A stretch of 64,000 nt of DNA from the NCBI RefSeq assembly GCF_023284045.1, contig NZ_JAKIKQ010000004.1:124001-188000 (forward strand). The letters are read 5' to 3'. This stretch comes from Shewanella kaireitica. GTDB taxonomy: Bacteria > Pseudomonadota > Gammaproteobacteria > Enterobacterales > Shewanellaceae. The translations under genes were made by a program, and so were the position numbers. Positions 20,901 to 29,587 of this stretch are shown here, in pieces (within the stretch, counting starts at the first letter, position 1; every line of letters starts with the position of its first letter). The notes under the pieces were generated by a model. The model saw only the letters and a program-made list of their open reading frames with translations, did not search any database and was not told the DNA's origin.

Positions 20901-22693
20901 TTGGCGTCAGTATTGAGAAGCTGACAGATGATGAGGTCACGCTTAAGTTCTCTGTCACAGATACTGGAATAGGGATGACGGCAGAGCAGCAGCAAGGCTT
21001 GTTCAAAGCGTTTTCTCAAGCCGATGCATCAACCACTAGAAAATATGGAGGTACAGGATTAGGGCTAGCAATTTGTAAAAATTTGGCTGACTTAATGGGT
21101 GGTCATATTGGTGTCTCAAGTGAAGTGAATCAAGGCAGTATTTTCTATTTTGAGTCGGTCTTTCCCATCGTAGAACACCATGATTTAACTCCCATTTATC
21201 AAGGTAGTTTAGAGGATGTCCGAGTGTTACTTGTAGAAGATAATGCCAATTCTCGTGAGATCCTTTTAGCCATGTTAGATAGCCTTAACGTGCAAGTGGA
21301 GTGCGCTGAAGATGGCGTAGAAGCCGTCGCAATGCTCAAAGCAAGCGAGGCTTCACCTTATCAATTAGCATTGCTTGATTGGAAAATGCCAAAGCTTGAT
21401 GGAATAGGTGTGGCGAAATTTATCAAGCAGTTGCCCAAATCCATGACGCCCCATGTTGTTATGGTGACTGCTTACGGCAAAGAGGAGTTATTATTAGATG
21501 CCGTGGATGTGCCCATAGACGCAGTGCTCACTAAACCTGTTACTCAATCGACTTTATGGGATGCGTTATTGCCAGCCTTGGGCTTTGCGCCTCGTAAACT
21601 CACTAGCTTTTCAAAAAGGCGCAGTCGAGTTGAAACGGCGCTATCTCAACTTGCAGGAGCAAAGCTGTTAGTTGCAGAAGACAATGATTTAAATCAGGAG
21701 CTCATCGTAGAGCTGCTAAGCAGTAATGGTATTACGCCTGTGCTGGCTAATAACGGTCAAGAGGCGCTCGATCTTCTCGAGCAAGAACAGTTCGATGGTG
21801 TATTGATGGATTGTCAAATGCCAATCATGGATGGTTATAGTGCTACTCGAAAAATTAGAGATAGTAAACAGTTTGAACACCTTCCAGTGCTGGCCATGAC
21901 GGCAAACGCAATGGCAGGTGATAGGGAGAAAGCACTCGAGTCGGGGATGAATGATCATATTCCTAAACCGATTAATGTTGATGAGTTATTTACTACCATT
22001 GCTAAATGGGTGACGCCTAAGCATCCACAAATCGCTGTAGTGGTGGACACACCTTCAGGGGGACACGATATTGACTTTAACCTCTTTGAACATATCGATA
22101 CTCGATTGGGTTTACATCGTACTCAAGGAAAAACAGCGCTTTATATAAAGTTACTGCAGAAGTTTGTTGGCGGACAACAAGACTTTTCAACGCGATTTAG
22201 TGTGAGTGTTGAAGCTGATGATATGGTAACAACAGCAAGACATGTACATACATTAAAAAGCGTTGCCGGTGCAATAGGAGCACTAAAGCTCGCTGAGTAT
22301 GCTGAGCAATTAGAGCAAGATATTGAAACATTAAAACAATCACTAGTAGATATTACTGTTAGTGATAATTATGAATTGTTAAAAGATGAATTATCACTGG
22401 TCTGTAAAGAGATTCAGTCACAATTGCTTGCGGGAGTTAAAGAGCAGACGCTAGTTGCTTTAGATGCTGATAAGGCTAGCGCCGTTTTAGCTACACTTAT
22501 CGATATGCTTAACGACTTTGATATGGCAGCGACCGAACTTATCACTACAGAGCGAGCAGCACTTTCATCTAAGCCACTTGCACCTCTGCTTAAACAACTT
22601 GAAAAACAGCTAGATGATTATGAATTTGATGAGGCATTAAAAGTTGCGGTACAGATGCAAGCGATAGTCGCTGCTAGCGTTACAGACAATTAA
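17966..22693 (+). CDS. Multi-domain hybrid sensor histidine kinase
   Basis: A very large (1575-residue) inner-membrane kinase. In order: N-terminal membrane segments (1-22 and about 43-66), a periplasmic Cache-type sensor (about 70-370), a membrane segment near 373-395, three PAS/PAC domains (about 430-830), the dimerisation/phosphorylation domain with His850 in NMSHEIRTPMN, an ATPase domain with the GTGLGLAI motif, receiver 1 with Asp1138 (LLDWKMP), receiver 2 with Asp1282 (LMDCQMP) and an Hpt domain with His1428 (HTLKS). All phosphorelay residues look intact, so it can run a complete His-Asp-His relay. The downstream HD-GYP response regulator (25 bases later) is the obvious output. Confidence 0.95.
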   Translation: MDHIFIGLILFGLFSLLIGLFLQLKRAVNQDISIFFKLRKNRVYAALSLLVFTLILQLVGAIGLSITYDHEVKKSGEALRTLTKTSDVALYSWVKGWESRITAVSSNPLLQKRTVDLISESNNKNAPVSENIQWSREAYQRYSQSFGSLGFFITALDGTNLSSSRDENIGTLNIVARKEAKIFARAVAGETVITEPIRSEVILKNPYGIEQTQTPTMFVLSPIRDAKENILAVLMLRIDPYNEFAKLAESAGVGKTGESYFVSQEGYILSHSRFEKDLQSLGLVDPGQMSVLNLRVTDPGRLLTPESPAIKNHNDNPLTYSANQLSMRMDGHNYEGYKDYRGKEVIGAWHWDSRYGFGVITEMDLDEAASNYFFFKNIIIGIMAAIVLLCILLSFGGIKISRLVHERLQVDNDNLERKIGLRTKELQEREEALWDLYENSFVAYASVNVDGDFIKHNRQFALLAGVEREAFKSVNWRDVINEENGPIDSVYKQALGGIRSQDERVQLHDTSGEMIFVSVSTDLVKDDSGQVTEVRFSLLDISEQEKVRLEMLKNQQQYQVLLENIQGVVYRYRVDIQDDIEYTLQYLSPNVEVVTGYRSQDFIGEKAQLTFVDIVVAEDMKALKAELSIAYQEQSFVTRDIRIKNVANELRHLQIKAQFVYDEIGDACYFDGTLFDITEQKLAENRLQLSEDKLKVAAESARMGMWDYYPAENKVVVNPMYANMLGYDVLDLCVDNEQWSVLNAGEQTWLDLIHPDDRESILDSLKAQSKSNPQLLKREFRMQRKDGSYDWIMSIGQVHHYTEDGHAGRISGVHLNINESKALQRELASAIEIADDANRAKGEFLANMSHEIRTPMNAIIGMTHLALKTELTKQQHNYIDKSHRSAQSLLGIINDILDFSKIEAGKLDIEAIQFRLEDVLEDVINFVGIKVAEKELELLFDIDPTIPAMLQGDPLRLAQILTNLANNAVKFTEEGSVIIGVSIEKLTDDEVTLKFSVTDTGIGMTAEQQQGLFKAFSQADASTTRKYGGTGLGLAICKNLADLMGGHIGVSSEVNQGSIFYFESVFPIVEHHDLTPIYQGSLEDVRVLLVEDNANSREILLAMLDSLNVQVECAEDGVEAVAMLKASEASPYQLALLDWKMPKLDGIGVAKFIKQLPKSMTPHVVMVTAYGKEELLLDAVDVPIDAVLTKPVTQSTLWDALLPALGFAPRKLTSFSKRRSRVETALSQLAGAKLLVAEDNDLNQELIVELLSSNGITPVLANNGQEALDLLEQEQFDGVLMDCQMPIMDGYSATRKIRDSKQFEHLPVLAMTANAMAGDREKALESGMNDHIPKPINVDELFTTIAKWVTPKHPQIAVVVDTPSGGHDIDFNLFEHIDTRLGLHRTQGKTALYIKLLQKFVGGQQDFSTRFSVSVEADDMVTTARHVHTLKSVAGAIGALKLAEYAEQLEQDIETLKQSLVDITVSDNYELLKDELSLVCKEIQSQLLAGVKEQTLVALDADKASAVLATLIDMLNDFDMAATELITTERAALSSKPLAPLLKQLEKQLDDYEFDEALKVAVQMQAIVAASVTDN

Positions 22694-22718
22694 TTTATTA
22701 CGATATAGGAAGGATGTG

Positions 22719-23732
22719 ATGGAACAACAAACCTTACTAGTCGTCGATGACACTCCAGCGAACATAGATGTTTTGGCTGGAATGTTAAAAGATGATTATC
22801 AGATAAAAGTGGCTAAAAATGGTGAGATAGCACTTAAGATTGCTCAGCGTTTGCCTTTAGATCTCATTTTACTTGATATCATGATGCCTGGAATTGATGG
22901 TTTTGAGGTTTGCAGACGCCTCAAAAGCGATCATACCACCCGACACATTCCCATCATTTTTGTTACCGCAAAAATTACTGCTGAAGACGAGCTTAAGGGC
23001 TTAGAACTGGGCGCGGTAGATTATATTACTAAGCCATTTAACCCGCCTATTGTTCAGCAACGAGTTAAAACCCAGTTGGCGCTGTTCAATCAGAGCCGTG
23101 AACTGGCGATTAAAGTAAAACAGAAAACAGCCGAGCTGGCGGCGACTCAACTTAAAGTAATACAGAAACTCGGGCGCGCTGCGGAGTATAAAGATAACGA
23201 AACAGGGATGCATGTCATTCGGATGAGTCACTATACACATATCTTAGCGAAAGCGGCGGGTATGTGTGAAGTTGATGCTGATATGTTAATGGCTGCCAGC
23301 CCAATGCACGACATTGGTAAAATAGGTATATCAGATGCCATCTTGCGTAAGCCTGGTAAGCTAACCGATGATGAGTTTGAAGAGATGAAGAAGCATGCTG
23401 AAATCGGTGCTGAAATTATTGGAGATAATGAATCGGACCTGCTTAAGATGGCAAAAATTGTTGCCATTAGTCACCATGAAAAATGGAATGGTACCGGTTA
23501 TCCTTATGGGCTTAAAGGGGAGGATATTCCTCGCATAGGGCGCATTGTTGCAATTGCAGATGTCTTTGATGCATTGACTTGTGAGAGACCCTATAAACGA
23601 GCGTGGTCTGTAGAGGAAGCTATATCTCATTTACAACAGCAGGCGGGTGAGCATTTTGATCCACAATTAGTGCCTTTGTTTTTAGAACATATGGATGAGA
23701 TTACAAAGGTTATGCAGTCCTTCAAAGACTAA
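22719..23732 (+). CDS. Response regulator with HD-GYP phosphodiesterase domain
   Basis: Predicted c-di-GMP hydrolase controlled by phosphorylation, 337 residues. The N-terminal receiver has VVDDTP, the acceptor Asp in ILLDIMMPGIDG and a Lys in ITKPF. A short coiled linker leads to an HD-GYP domain with HDIGKIGI, HHEKWNGTGYP and the downstream DVFDAL, all expected metal and signature residues present. The ATG at 22719 is better spaced to the AGGAAGGA ribosome site than the GTG three bases earlier. It forms an operon with the hybrid kinase, linking that relay to c-di-GMP breakdown. Confidence 0.95.
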   Translation: MEQQTLLVVDDTPANIDVLAGMLKDDYQIKVAKNGEIALKIAQRLPLDLILLDIMMPGIDGFEVCRRLKSDHTTRHIPIIFVTAKITAEDELKGLELGAVDYITKPFNPPIVQQRVKTQLALFNQSRELAIKVKQKTAELAATQLKVIQKLGRAAEYKDNETGMHVIRMSHYTHILAKAAGMCEVDADMLMAASPMHDIGKIGISDAILRKPGKLTDDEFEEMKKHAEIGAEIIGDNESDLLKMAKIVAISHHEKWNGTGYPYGLKGEDIPRIGRIVAIADVFDALTCERPYKRAWSVEEAISHLQQQAGEHFDPQLVPLFLEHMDEITKVMQSFKD

Positions 23733-23976
23733 ATCAGTAATTTGATAAATAAACTTAAGTCATTATTTTCTATTTTTAAAAAGGTTGTTTGCACTAAAAA
23801 GTGTACTTAGCCTTAGGTATTGCTGTGTTTGAAGAGTGTCGGTGACTAAATTGTGAAAGTGTTAAGCGTCAGCTGTTCAACATTTGTTAAGCTTGCTAAT
23901 GATATAGTTTAATCAATAACTTGAATCTTGTGCTATAGCTTATATAGCGCAAAATTTTTAGTGGATGTCTAATTCT

Positions 23977-24008
23977 AAAAATGCAGCTCTTAGCTGCGTT
24001 TTTCGTTT
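23977..24008 (+). terminator. Terminator-like hairpin just before the SYLF lipoprotein gene
   Basis: Stem GCAGCT/AGCTGC (23983-23988 / 23992-23997) with flanking A and T runs. It ends about 20 bases before the next ATG, so it is more likely a leader attenuator than the terminator of the gene ending at 23732. Confidence 0.4.
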
Positions 24009-24026
24009 TACCAAAAGGATAAAACT

Positions 24027-24632
24027 ATGTTTCAACTGAATAAAGCTACTTTCCAATTTAATCGAGTTAAGTTAGCAGCAGTTCTCGTTCCAGCATTGCT
24101 TGTTGGTTGTGCAACTGGTGACACACCTGATTCAAAAAAAATGAATGCTCGTGAAGAGACTCAAGCTGCATTACAAGAGATCTACAAAGAGCATCCTGGA
24201 GCTAAGTCTGCAGTCGCTGAATCAGTTGGTTATGTTGTTTGTACTGGTAGCAATACATACCTTTTTGCATTATCAACCGGTGGCGGGATCTGCGTATTGC
24301 ATGAGGGAAGCAAGAAGTCCTACTACCGCTTTGCCACTGGAGGTGTTGGCGCTGGAGTTGGCTGGAAGCAGCTAGGGTTTGTGCAAGCATTTATGGATAG
24401 AGACGCACTAACACGCTACAAAGAATCTGGATATGAAGGCCAGGCTCAGGCTGAGGCGAGTGCTAAGTATGAAGAGAGTGGCGAACAAGCCTCTGCCAAC
24501 CAATCTGTAGACATTTCAGGTGTTAAAACCTATCAAGTCAACCTTATGGGGGCAGCTGCACAGGCAACGGTTCAAGGGTATAAGTACTGGGAAACTGACT
24601 TTACCGATGATTTTGTAGAGAAAGACGAGTAA
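24027..24632 (+). CDS. Lipoprotein with SYLF/YSC84-like domain
   Basis: A 201-residue predicted lipoprotein (lipobox LLVGC, Cys28). The middle shows the glycine-rich blocks typical of the SYLF (YSC84) lipid-binding family: GSNTYLFALSTGGGICVL followed by FATGGVGAGVGWKQ. The family binds phospholipid in eukaryotes; bacterial members are mostly uncharacterised exported proteins. AAAGGA lies upstream of the ATG. A strong terminator follows, so the gene is monocistronic. Family call by motif pattern, moderately sure. Confidence 0.7.
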   Translation: MFQLNKATFQFNRVKLAAVLVPALLVGCATGDTPDSKKMNAREETQAALQEIYKEHPGAKSAVAESVGYVVCTGSNTYLFALSTGGGICVLHEGSKKSYYRFATGGVGAGVGWKQLGFVQAFMDRDALTRYKESGYEGQAQAEASAKYEESGEQASANQSVDISGVKTYQVNLMGAAAQATVQGYKYWETDFTDDFVEKDE

Positions 24633-24650
24633 GTCTTGATTATTGAAAAG

Positions 24651-24677
24651 AGCCAGCGATTAAGCTGGCTTTTTTTA
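24651..24677 (+). terminator. Rho-independent terminator after the SYLF gene
   Basis: 7-bp stem AGCCAGC/GCTGGCT (24651-24657 / 24664-24670) followed by seven T. Confidence 0.85.
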
Positions 24678-24681
24678 TGAT

Positions 24682-25254
24682 TTAATCTAATAAAATAGAC
24701 TTAAACGACAGAGAGAATGGTCCCTGTTGCTTATCTGCAAGCAGAAAGCCTATCTGTTTTATATCTGTGAGTTTCAGTTCTGGCGCTTTGACCTGTTGTC
24801 CACGAAAAAGCGCGATGAACTCCGCAGCACTAAATTGGTAAGTTAGCCATTTACCTGATTCGGTCTTAAATGTTCGAGAGTAAGCTGCAGCGTCCCAGTC
24901 ATTACTTGTACGTAAACGCAACTGATACTGTCTACCATCGCCTTTTACGCGAATATTAACGTGGGTTGCCTTTGCTGGCACTTTAGTGGTTAAACGCGCT
25001 CTTGTTGAGGCAAAACCGCCATTGTTATCAAGTGATAACTCCCCACTAAACGTCGCTACCTTGTTGTCATAATTAACGGAGCTGCTTGATACCCCGCCCA
25101 TTACAGAATCATTGATAATATTCCAACTATTCTCGGGCTCAATAGTGAAAGGTGCCGCCAGACTTACGCTACTCATTAATAGGTTCCCTAGAAGCAATGT
25201 GATGTTGGTTGATAAAGTTTTTTGTTTCCGATATTGATAGCTGTTCGTCTTCAT
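24682..25254 (-). CDS. CIA30 family exported protein
   Basis: A 190-residue protein with an N-terminal signal peptide (cleavage near SLAA, about residue 34) and the hallmark NDSVMGGVSSS motif of the CIA30 (complex I intermediate-associated protein 30) family, followed by a galactose-binding-like beta fold with a GDGRQYQLRLR segment. Bacterial members are of unknown role; the mitochondrial name does not imply a respiratory complex function here. It is transcribed toward the SYLF gene and is not obviously part of an operon. Confidence 0.85.
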   Translation of the reverse strand: MKTNSYQYRKQKTLSTNITLLLGNLLMSSVSLAAPFTIEPENSWNIINDSVMGGVSSSSVNYDNKVATFSGELSLDNNGGFASTRARLTTKVPAKATHVNIRVKGDGRQYQLRLRTSNDWDAAAYSRTFKTESGKWLTYQFSAAEFIALFRGQQVKAPELKLTDIKQIGFLLADKQQGPFSLSFKSILLD

Positions 25255-25351
25255 GTTGTTCTCTTGTAATCTGCCTTATTACCAATACGGCGTAAATACT
25301 GATTTGGATGACTGTTTATTTTTAGAGAGTATTTTGGGAAGGATAGGGCAC

Positions 25352-25387
25352 AAAAAAGCCGCGGTGCATGGAGAGTAACAGCGCGGC
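25352..25387 (-). terminator. Terminator after the lipoprotein/LruC gene pair
   Basis: On the minus strand, stem GCCGCG/CGCGGC (25382-25387 with 25358-25363) followed by six T. Confidence 0.75.
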
Positions 25388-25412
25388 AGAATAGACCCAC
25401 ATTTGTAAAGTG

Positions 25413-25928
25413 TTAATTCATTGTCAGTATTTGGCTTTCGCTATCGGTCATGTAGCTCCACTCAACATATTGTGGATTTTGTCCTTCATAAAACCAAATT
25501 ACGGCAATTAACTGGCTCTCATGATTAGCAATTTTTAACTCTTTGCTTAGTTTACCGTCGCTTAAAGGGCCCCTAAATAAACAAGAATCAAAGTTGACAC
25601 TGTAACTGCTGCCTTGAGCGGTGTAGTCATCACATAGTGAGAAGTAACCTCTGCTCTGGCTGCTCTTATTGACGTTAATCGTTAACTGGTAAGAAGCTTC
25701 TAAGGCGTTATCGGCATCCACAACTAAATCATCAAGAGACGTTGGGGCTGGTGTTGGGTCAGGATCTGGATCTGTGGTGGTCGTTGTTGTCGTTGTAGGC
25801 GTCACAGCCGCTGGTGCAGGGCTTGCACCATCGCCATCGCCGCCACCGCCACAAGCTGTAAGTGCTAATAATGAAAGTGCGATAAGACTTAAACGAACCT
25901 CGGTGATTTTTTCAATTTTGGTTTTCAT
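25413..25928 (-). CDS. Small lipoprotein partner of the LruC-domain protein
   Basis: A 171-residue lipoprotein. After the lipobox LTAC there is a Gly/Asp-rich and then Thr/Pro/Asp-rich low-complexity linker (residues ~20-60, poly-Thr then DPDPDPTP), typical of a surface-exposed tether, and a small globular domain with three cysteines. I place the start at the ATG ending at 25928, because GGAG lies 7 bases upstream; a further ATG 12 bases earlier overlaps the stop codon of the preceding gene. It is directly downstream of the LruC-domain gene, so both are made together. Function unknown. Confidence 0.78.
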   Translation of the reverse strand: MKTKIEKITEVRLSLIALSLLALTACGGGGDGDGASPAPAAVTPTTTTTTTTDPDPDPTPAPTSLDDLVVDADNALEASYQLTINVNKSSQSRGYFSLCDDYTAQGSSYSVNFDSCLFRGPLSDGKLSKELKIANHESQLIAVIWFYEGQNPQYVEWSYMTDSESQILTMN

Positions 25929-25939
25929 GTGATACTCCA

Positions 25940-28099
25940 TTAATCGTTAAAGATAAGTGCGTTGTCGGCATTTTCATACCAAGTTGGGTTAGTCGCGCCA
26001 GTATCATCGGCAGCAAAGTCAACAAACTCGGAGTAAGCATTGTCTAAACGCTCTTTCTCTTTAGGGTGCTTCCATGTAACAGGGATCTCAATTGCCCAAG
26101 CCATGCCATTTTCATTCTGGAAGTACTGGTTTTCACTTGGATTTGAAGCATCCTCTCGGTAGCCGAAATAGTTACTTGAGAACTTATCTGTCGGAGCTTG
26201 GTTCTTTAAGTGGATCTCAAGCTGACGACCAGGATTTGCTCCAACGGCATTTTTGGCTGCGGATCCATGATCGGTATTCGGTGTTGCAAAAATGAATGGG
26301 TCATAAGGGAAAGCTGGGATTATGCTTTCTGAAACGGGTACATCAAATGGAATATCTAATGACCATGTCGTTCTAAATGCACTTTCACAACCGGTTTCGG
26401 TACGCAGGTATTCACAACCTTGCTCTAGCGTTACATAATCGGAAAGATCTTGAGTAAAGATAAACACCGCATTCGTTTGGCCAGTTTCCAGTGGAGAATC
26501 TTCTTGAGGAATGTCATCAATAGTCCAGTTGATCAGTGATTCTTTAATTTTGTTACGACTTACACCGGGTAGGTGTACGCCAAACCCGTTATGGTAAGCT
26601 GCGCCCATAGCGGCTAACTGAGCTTCAAAGCCAATACGTCTAACTTTGTTGTCTTTTACATATTCAATAATTCGCAGTTGGACCACCACGTCGTTCATGT
26701 CAAAATCACCTAAGTCTGGGTATAGATCCTCATAGGCAAGTGTGGTGAAAGTAGAAGAAGAGGGGTAGTAGTTAATGGTGACACCGGTTTCAGTTAAGGT
26801 CACTGCATAGTCTTCAACTTCGCCATCTCCAACGCCACCTGTAGCGGCGATATCTTGTTGTGTACTTAAGCGAAAGCGTGCCCAAGTTGGTCCCTCTTTA
26901 GCCCAACTTGGGACTTCAATACTAATGGTGTTTAAACCATTATCTAGCGGTTCACCAAGAATAATTTGCTCTTCTAATTCAAAGGTACCGCTTTGATCCC
27001 AATCAAACCAAGCATTTAGGTAACCGTCTCCCCCTTTAGCGGTGACCAATAAGATGGCACTTTCACCTAATTCAAAACCTGTTGGCATGACAACACCATC
27101 GTCATCATCGGAGTTATCGCTAGCATCGTCAGATAATGGGGCTGCATATCCGTCAGATTCATTATCAATCAAAGCCCCTAAATATAAGCTGTCAGTGATA
27201 GTATGGCGGGCACCATTTGAGTCGAGTACGGTGCCATATGAATCAGGGGCATCACCAAAGTCGACTGAATCACCAACAGTCACCTCAGCTAAAGCACATC
27301 TCGCGCCGTCGTTGCTTGAAGAAGAAGGTCCATAGGCAAACAATACTGCAGTTGGCGAAGCATCATTCACGTTGACCTTGTAAATATTACCGTTACTGTT
27401 ATTACTGACGTATAAATTACCATCGGGGTCAAAAAATTGTGCGCCAAAAATGAAGTTACTGCCACTTGAAGTAATCACAGTACCCAGGTTTACTGCTGCT
27501 CCCGTTGCAGCGTCAATACGCAGTAGTTTGCCGCTAGAACCATTACTGATTGAGTAGATGTGCCCATCTGTTGGATGAAAGGCGAGATCGGTAATATTGT
27601 AAGTGGCATTATTTTTACTACCGGGAATAATGGTCATGTTGTAGCTTGCGGGATTATCGAGAGGAATTTTGAATAAGCCTTTGCCTTTGCGATAGCCGTA
27701 CCAAACATTTTCAGCAATAGCGACATCGCCAACATAAAAAGAACCTGCAGATGCTGCGGCGGTATCTTTAGTGACATTTAGCGCTGCAATTTGATAGTCA
27801 TTACCGGCCTTACCAAGAGTGGCATTTGAGTAATCCCAACCATAAATATAATTGTCATGGTAGTTAAAACCGACGCCATTAAATGCGTTACCAGTCCCCA
27901 TATCATCCGACAGAACCGAGTAGCTGCCAGTGGCAAGGTTAACCCCATAGGTCTTTGGTGTATTAGATTGTTTTTGAATGACAAACGCTTCAGTAGGACA
28001 AGCGCTAAAAGGATCTGAAGCATTAACATTCGCTGATATAAGAAGGCTAAGAAGTAAAGGGGAGCCGCAGCTCAATGAAATAGTTTTGGATATTTTCAT
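25940..28099 (-). CDS. Secreted protein with GEVED and LruC domains
   Basis: A 719-residue exported protein (signal peptide to about residue 27, ANVNA-S). The N-terminal third resembles a beta-propeller-like domain of the DUF6923 type with YGVNLATGSYS and DLAFHPTDGHIYSI repeats. It is followed by a DFGDAPDSYGT motif and a GEVED domain that includes the GVGDGEVEDYAV signature near residues 422-433. The C-terminal part carries an LruC-like domain (LAYEDLYPDLGDFDMNDVVV). Such proteins are surface or secreted with probable calcium-binding Asp-rich loops. No sorting tail (PEP-CTERM or T9SS) is evident. It leads a two-gene operon with the small lipoprotein. Confidence 0.85.
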   Translation of the reverse strand: MKISKTISLSCGSPLLLSLLISANVNASDPFSACPTEAFVIQKQSNTPKTYGVNLATGSYSVLSDDMGTGNAFNGVGFNYHDNYIYGWDYSNATLGKAGNDYQIAALNVTKDTAAASAGSFYVGDVAIAENVWYGYRKGKGLFKIPLDNPASYNMTIIPGSKNNATYNITDLAFHPTDGHIYSISNGSSGKLLRIDAATGAAVNLGTVITSSGSNFIFGAQFFDPDGNLYVSNNSNGNIYKVNVNDASPTAVLFAYGPSSSSNDGARCALAEVTVGDSVDFGDAPDSYGTVLDSNGARHTITDSLYLGALIDNESDGYAAPLSDDASDNSDDDDGVVMPTGFELGESAILLVTAKGGDGYLNAWFDWDQSGTFELEEQIILGEPLDNGLNTISIEVPSWAKEGPTWARFRLSTQQDIAATGGVGDGEVEDYAVTLTETGVTINYYPSSSTFTTLAYEDLYPDLGDFDMNDVVVQLRIIEYVKDNKVRRIGFEAQLAAMGAAYHNGFGVHLPGVSRNKIKESLINWTIDDIPQEDSPLETGQTNAVFIFTQDLSDYVTLEQGCEYLRTETGCESAFRTTWSLDIPFDVPVSESIIPAFPYDPFIFATPNTDHGSAAKNAVGANPGRQLEIHLKNQAPTDKFSSNYFGYREDASNPSENQYFQNENGMAWAIEIPVTWKHPKEKERLDNAYSEFVDFAADDTGATNPTWYENADNALIFND

Positions 28100-28407
28100 A
28101 ATGCATCTCTCACTGTCATGTTATCAAAGTAAACTAGATAAGCATAAGGCGTGCCATTACTGTAAGTCGCTATTTATCAGTGGCTTACCATATTTCATGG
28201 TGAGGTGGGCTGCGGGTTATTCGCATTTTGCAAACAAAATAAGTAGTAGAGAACGCCGTCATTAGTGATGCACCTAGGAATGATTTAGAAGTGAATAAAT
28301 AGCTGTGAGTATATGTTTCTTATACTAATTTGCTTAACTGTATAACAGTGCTAAGTTTTATCTAGCGATAACATCTTATTAACTATTATTTGGGTGGTAG
28401 AAAAGTT

Positions 28408-29568
28408 ATGTCGAAACTGCGCATCGGGATAGTGTGTCACCCCAGTATTGGTGGCTCAGGTTTGGTAGCAACCGAACTCGGCCTTGGCTTAGCCAAGCTT
28501 GGGCATGAGGTTCACTTTATTTCCAGTGTTAGGCCTTTTAAACTGATTGAAGATTTTCAGCAGCTTTTCTTTCACTCTGTAGAGGCAATTAATTATCCGC
28601 TTTTTTCAGACCCTTTATATACTTTTGCGCTAACGGCTAAAATTGTAGAAGTCGCAGAGCAGTACCAACTCGATGTAGTACACGCGCATTATTCAATTCC
28701 TCACTCTCTATGTGCATATCTTGCGGGGGAGATTAGTCAACATAAATTTGCGACGGTAACAACGATTCATGGCACTGACGTTACCGTGGTTGGGCAAGAT
28801 AAGCCGCTGTATCCGCTGAATAAGTTTAGTATCCACAAAAGCAATAAGGTCACAACAGTCTCAAGCTTCCAACGTAACTATATTTACAGCCACTTTGATA
28901 ATGATAAGTCGATAGATGTCATCCATAACTTCATTGACTTAGAAGTGTTCTCGCCAACATTTGCTGATATCAATACTCGCAGGCAAATGGCGAAAGACGA
29001 TGAAAAAGTGCTGATGCATGTCTCAAACTTTAGAGCGCTTAAAAACACCGATACGGTTATCCAAGCTTTTCACCTATTACTTCGTACAGTAAATGCACGT
29101 TTGGTGCTACTCGGTAGTGGACCATACATAGATAAAATTAAAGCTCAGTGCGACAAGCTCGGCATATTACACCATGTCACCTTTATGGGAGATGTGATGC
29201 ATGTGGAGTCATACCTTCCGAATGCGGATTGCGTCATTCAGCCAAGTTATCGTGAGTCGTTTAGCATGGTGCTACTTGAAGCAATGGCCTGCGCAGTTCC
29301 CACTGTTAGTAGCAATGTAGATGGGATCCCTGAAGTGGTTGAGCATGGAGTGAGTGGTTATATGTTTGATCCAGAAGATGCATTAGCGATGGCAAAAGCA
29401 ATGGAAACTATTTTGCTAGACGATAATAAGCAGCAACAAATGGGACTAGCAGGAAGAGAGCGGGCTAGGGCACTTTTTAGCCCCAAACAAAAAATTAGCC
29501 AGTACGTTGAGTGTTATCACCATGCTATTGCTGATAATGGTTACTTAGAGACTGTAGTAAATAGCTGA
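28408..29568 (+). CDS. BshA-like glycosyltransferase family 4 protein
   Basis: A 386-residue GT-B glycosyltransferase closely resembling BshA, which joins GlcNAc to L-malate in bacillithiol synthesis: CHPSIGGSGLVATELG at the N-terminus, HAHYSIPHS near residue 95, TTIHGTDVTVVG near 120, and the C-terminal nucleotide-sugar region with the SYRESFSMVLLEAMACAVP motif. The start is taken at ATG 28408, where similarity begins. A true bacillithiol pathway would also need BshB and BshC, absent from the window, and gshA shows the cell makes glutathione. So it could instead make another glycoside. The following transporter gene starts 19 bases later. Confidence 0.8.
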   Translation: MSKLRIGIVCHPSIGGSGLVATELGLGLAKLGHEVHFISSVRPFKLIEDFQQLFFHSVEAINYPLFSDPLYTFALTAKIVEVAEQYQLDVVHAHYSIPHSLCAYLAGEISQHKFATVTTIHGTDVTVVGQDKPLYPLNKFSIHKSNKVTTVSSFQRNYIYSHFDNDKSIDVIHNFIDLEVFSPTFADINTRRQMAKDDEKVLMHVSNFRALKNTDTVIQAFHLLLRTVNARLVLLGSGPYIDKIKAQCDKLGILHHVTFMGDVMHVESYLPNADCVIQPSYRESFSMVLLEAMACAVPTVSSNVDGIPEVVEHGVSGYMFDPEDALAMAKAMETILLDDNKQQQMGLAGRERARALFSPKQKISQYVECYHHAIADNGYLETVVNS

Positions 29569-29587
29569 AAAAAGGACGATTTATATT

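Noticed and set aside
28408..29568. Complete bacillithiol pathway in the window
   Set aside because: No bshB or bshC homologue is present; only the BshA-like enzyme is supported.
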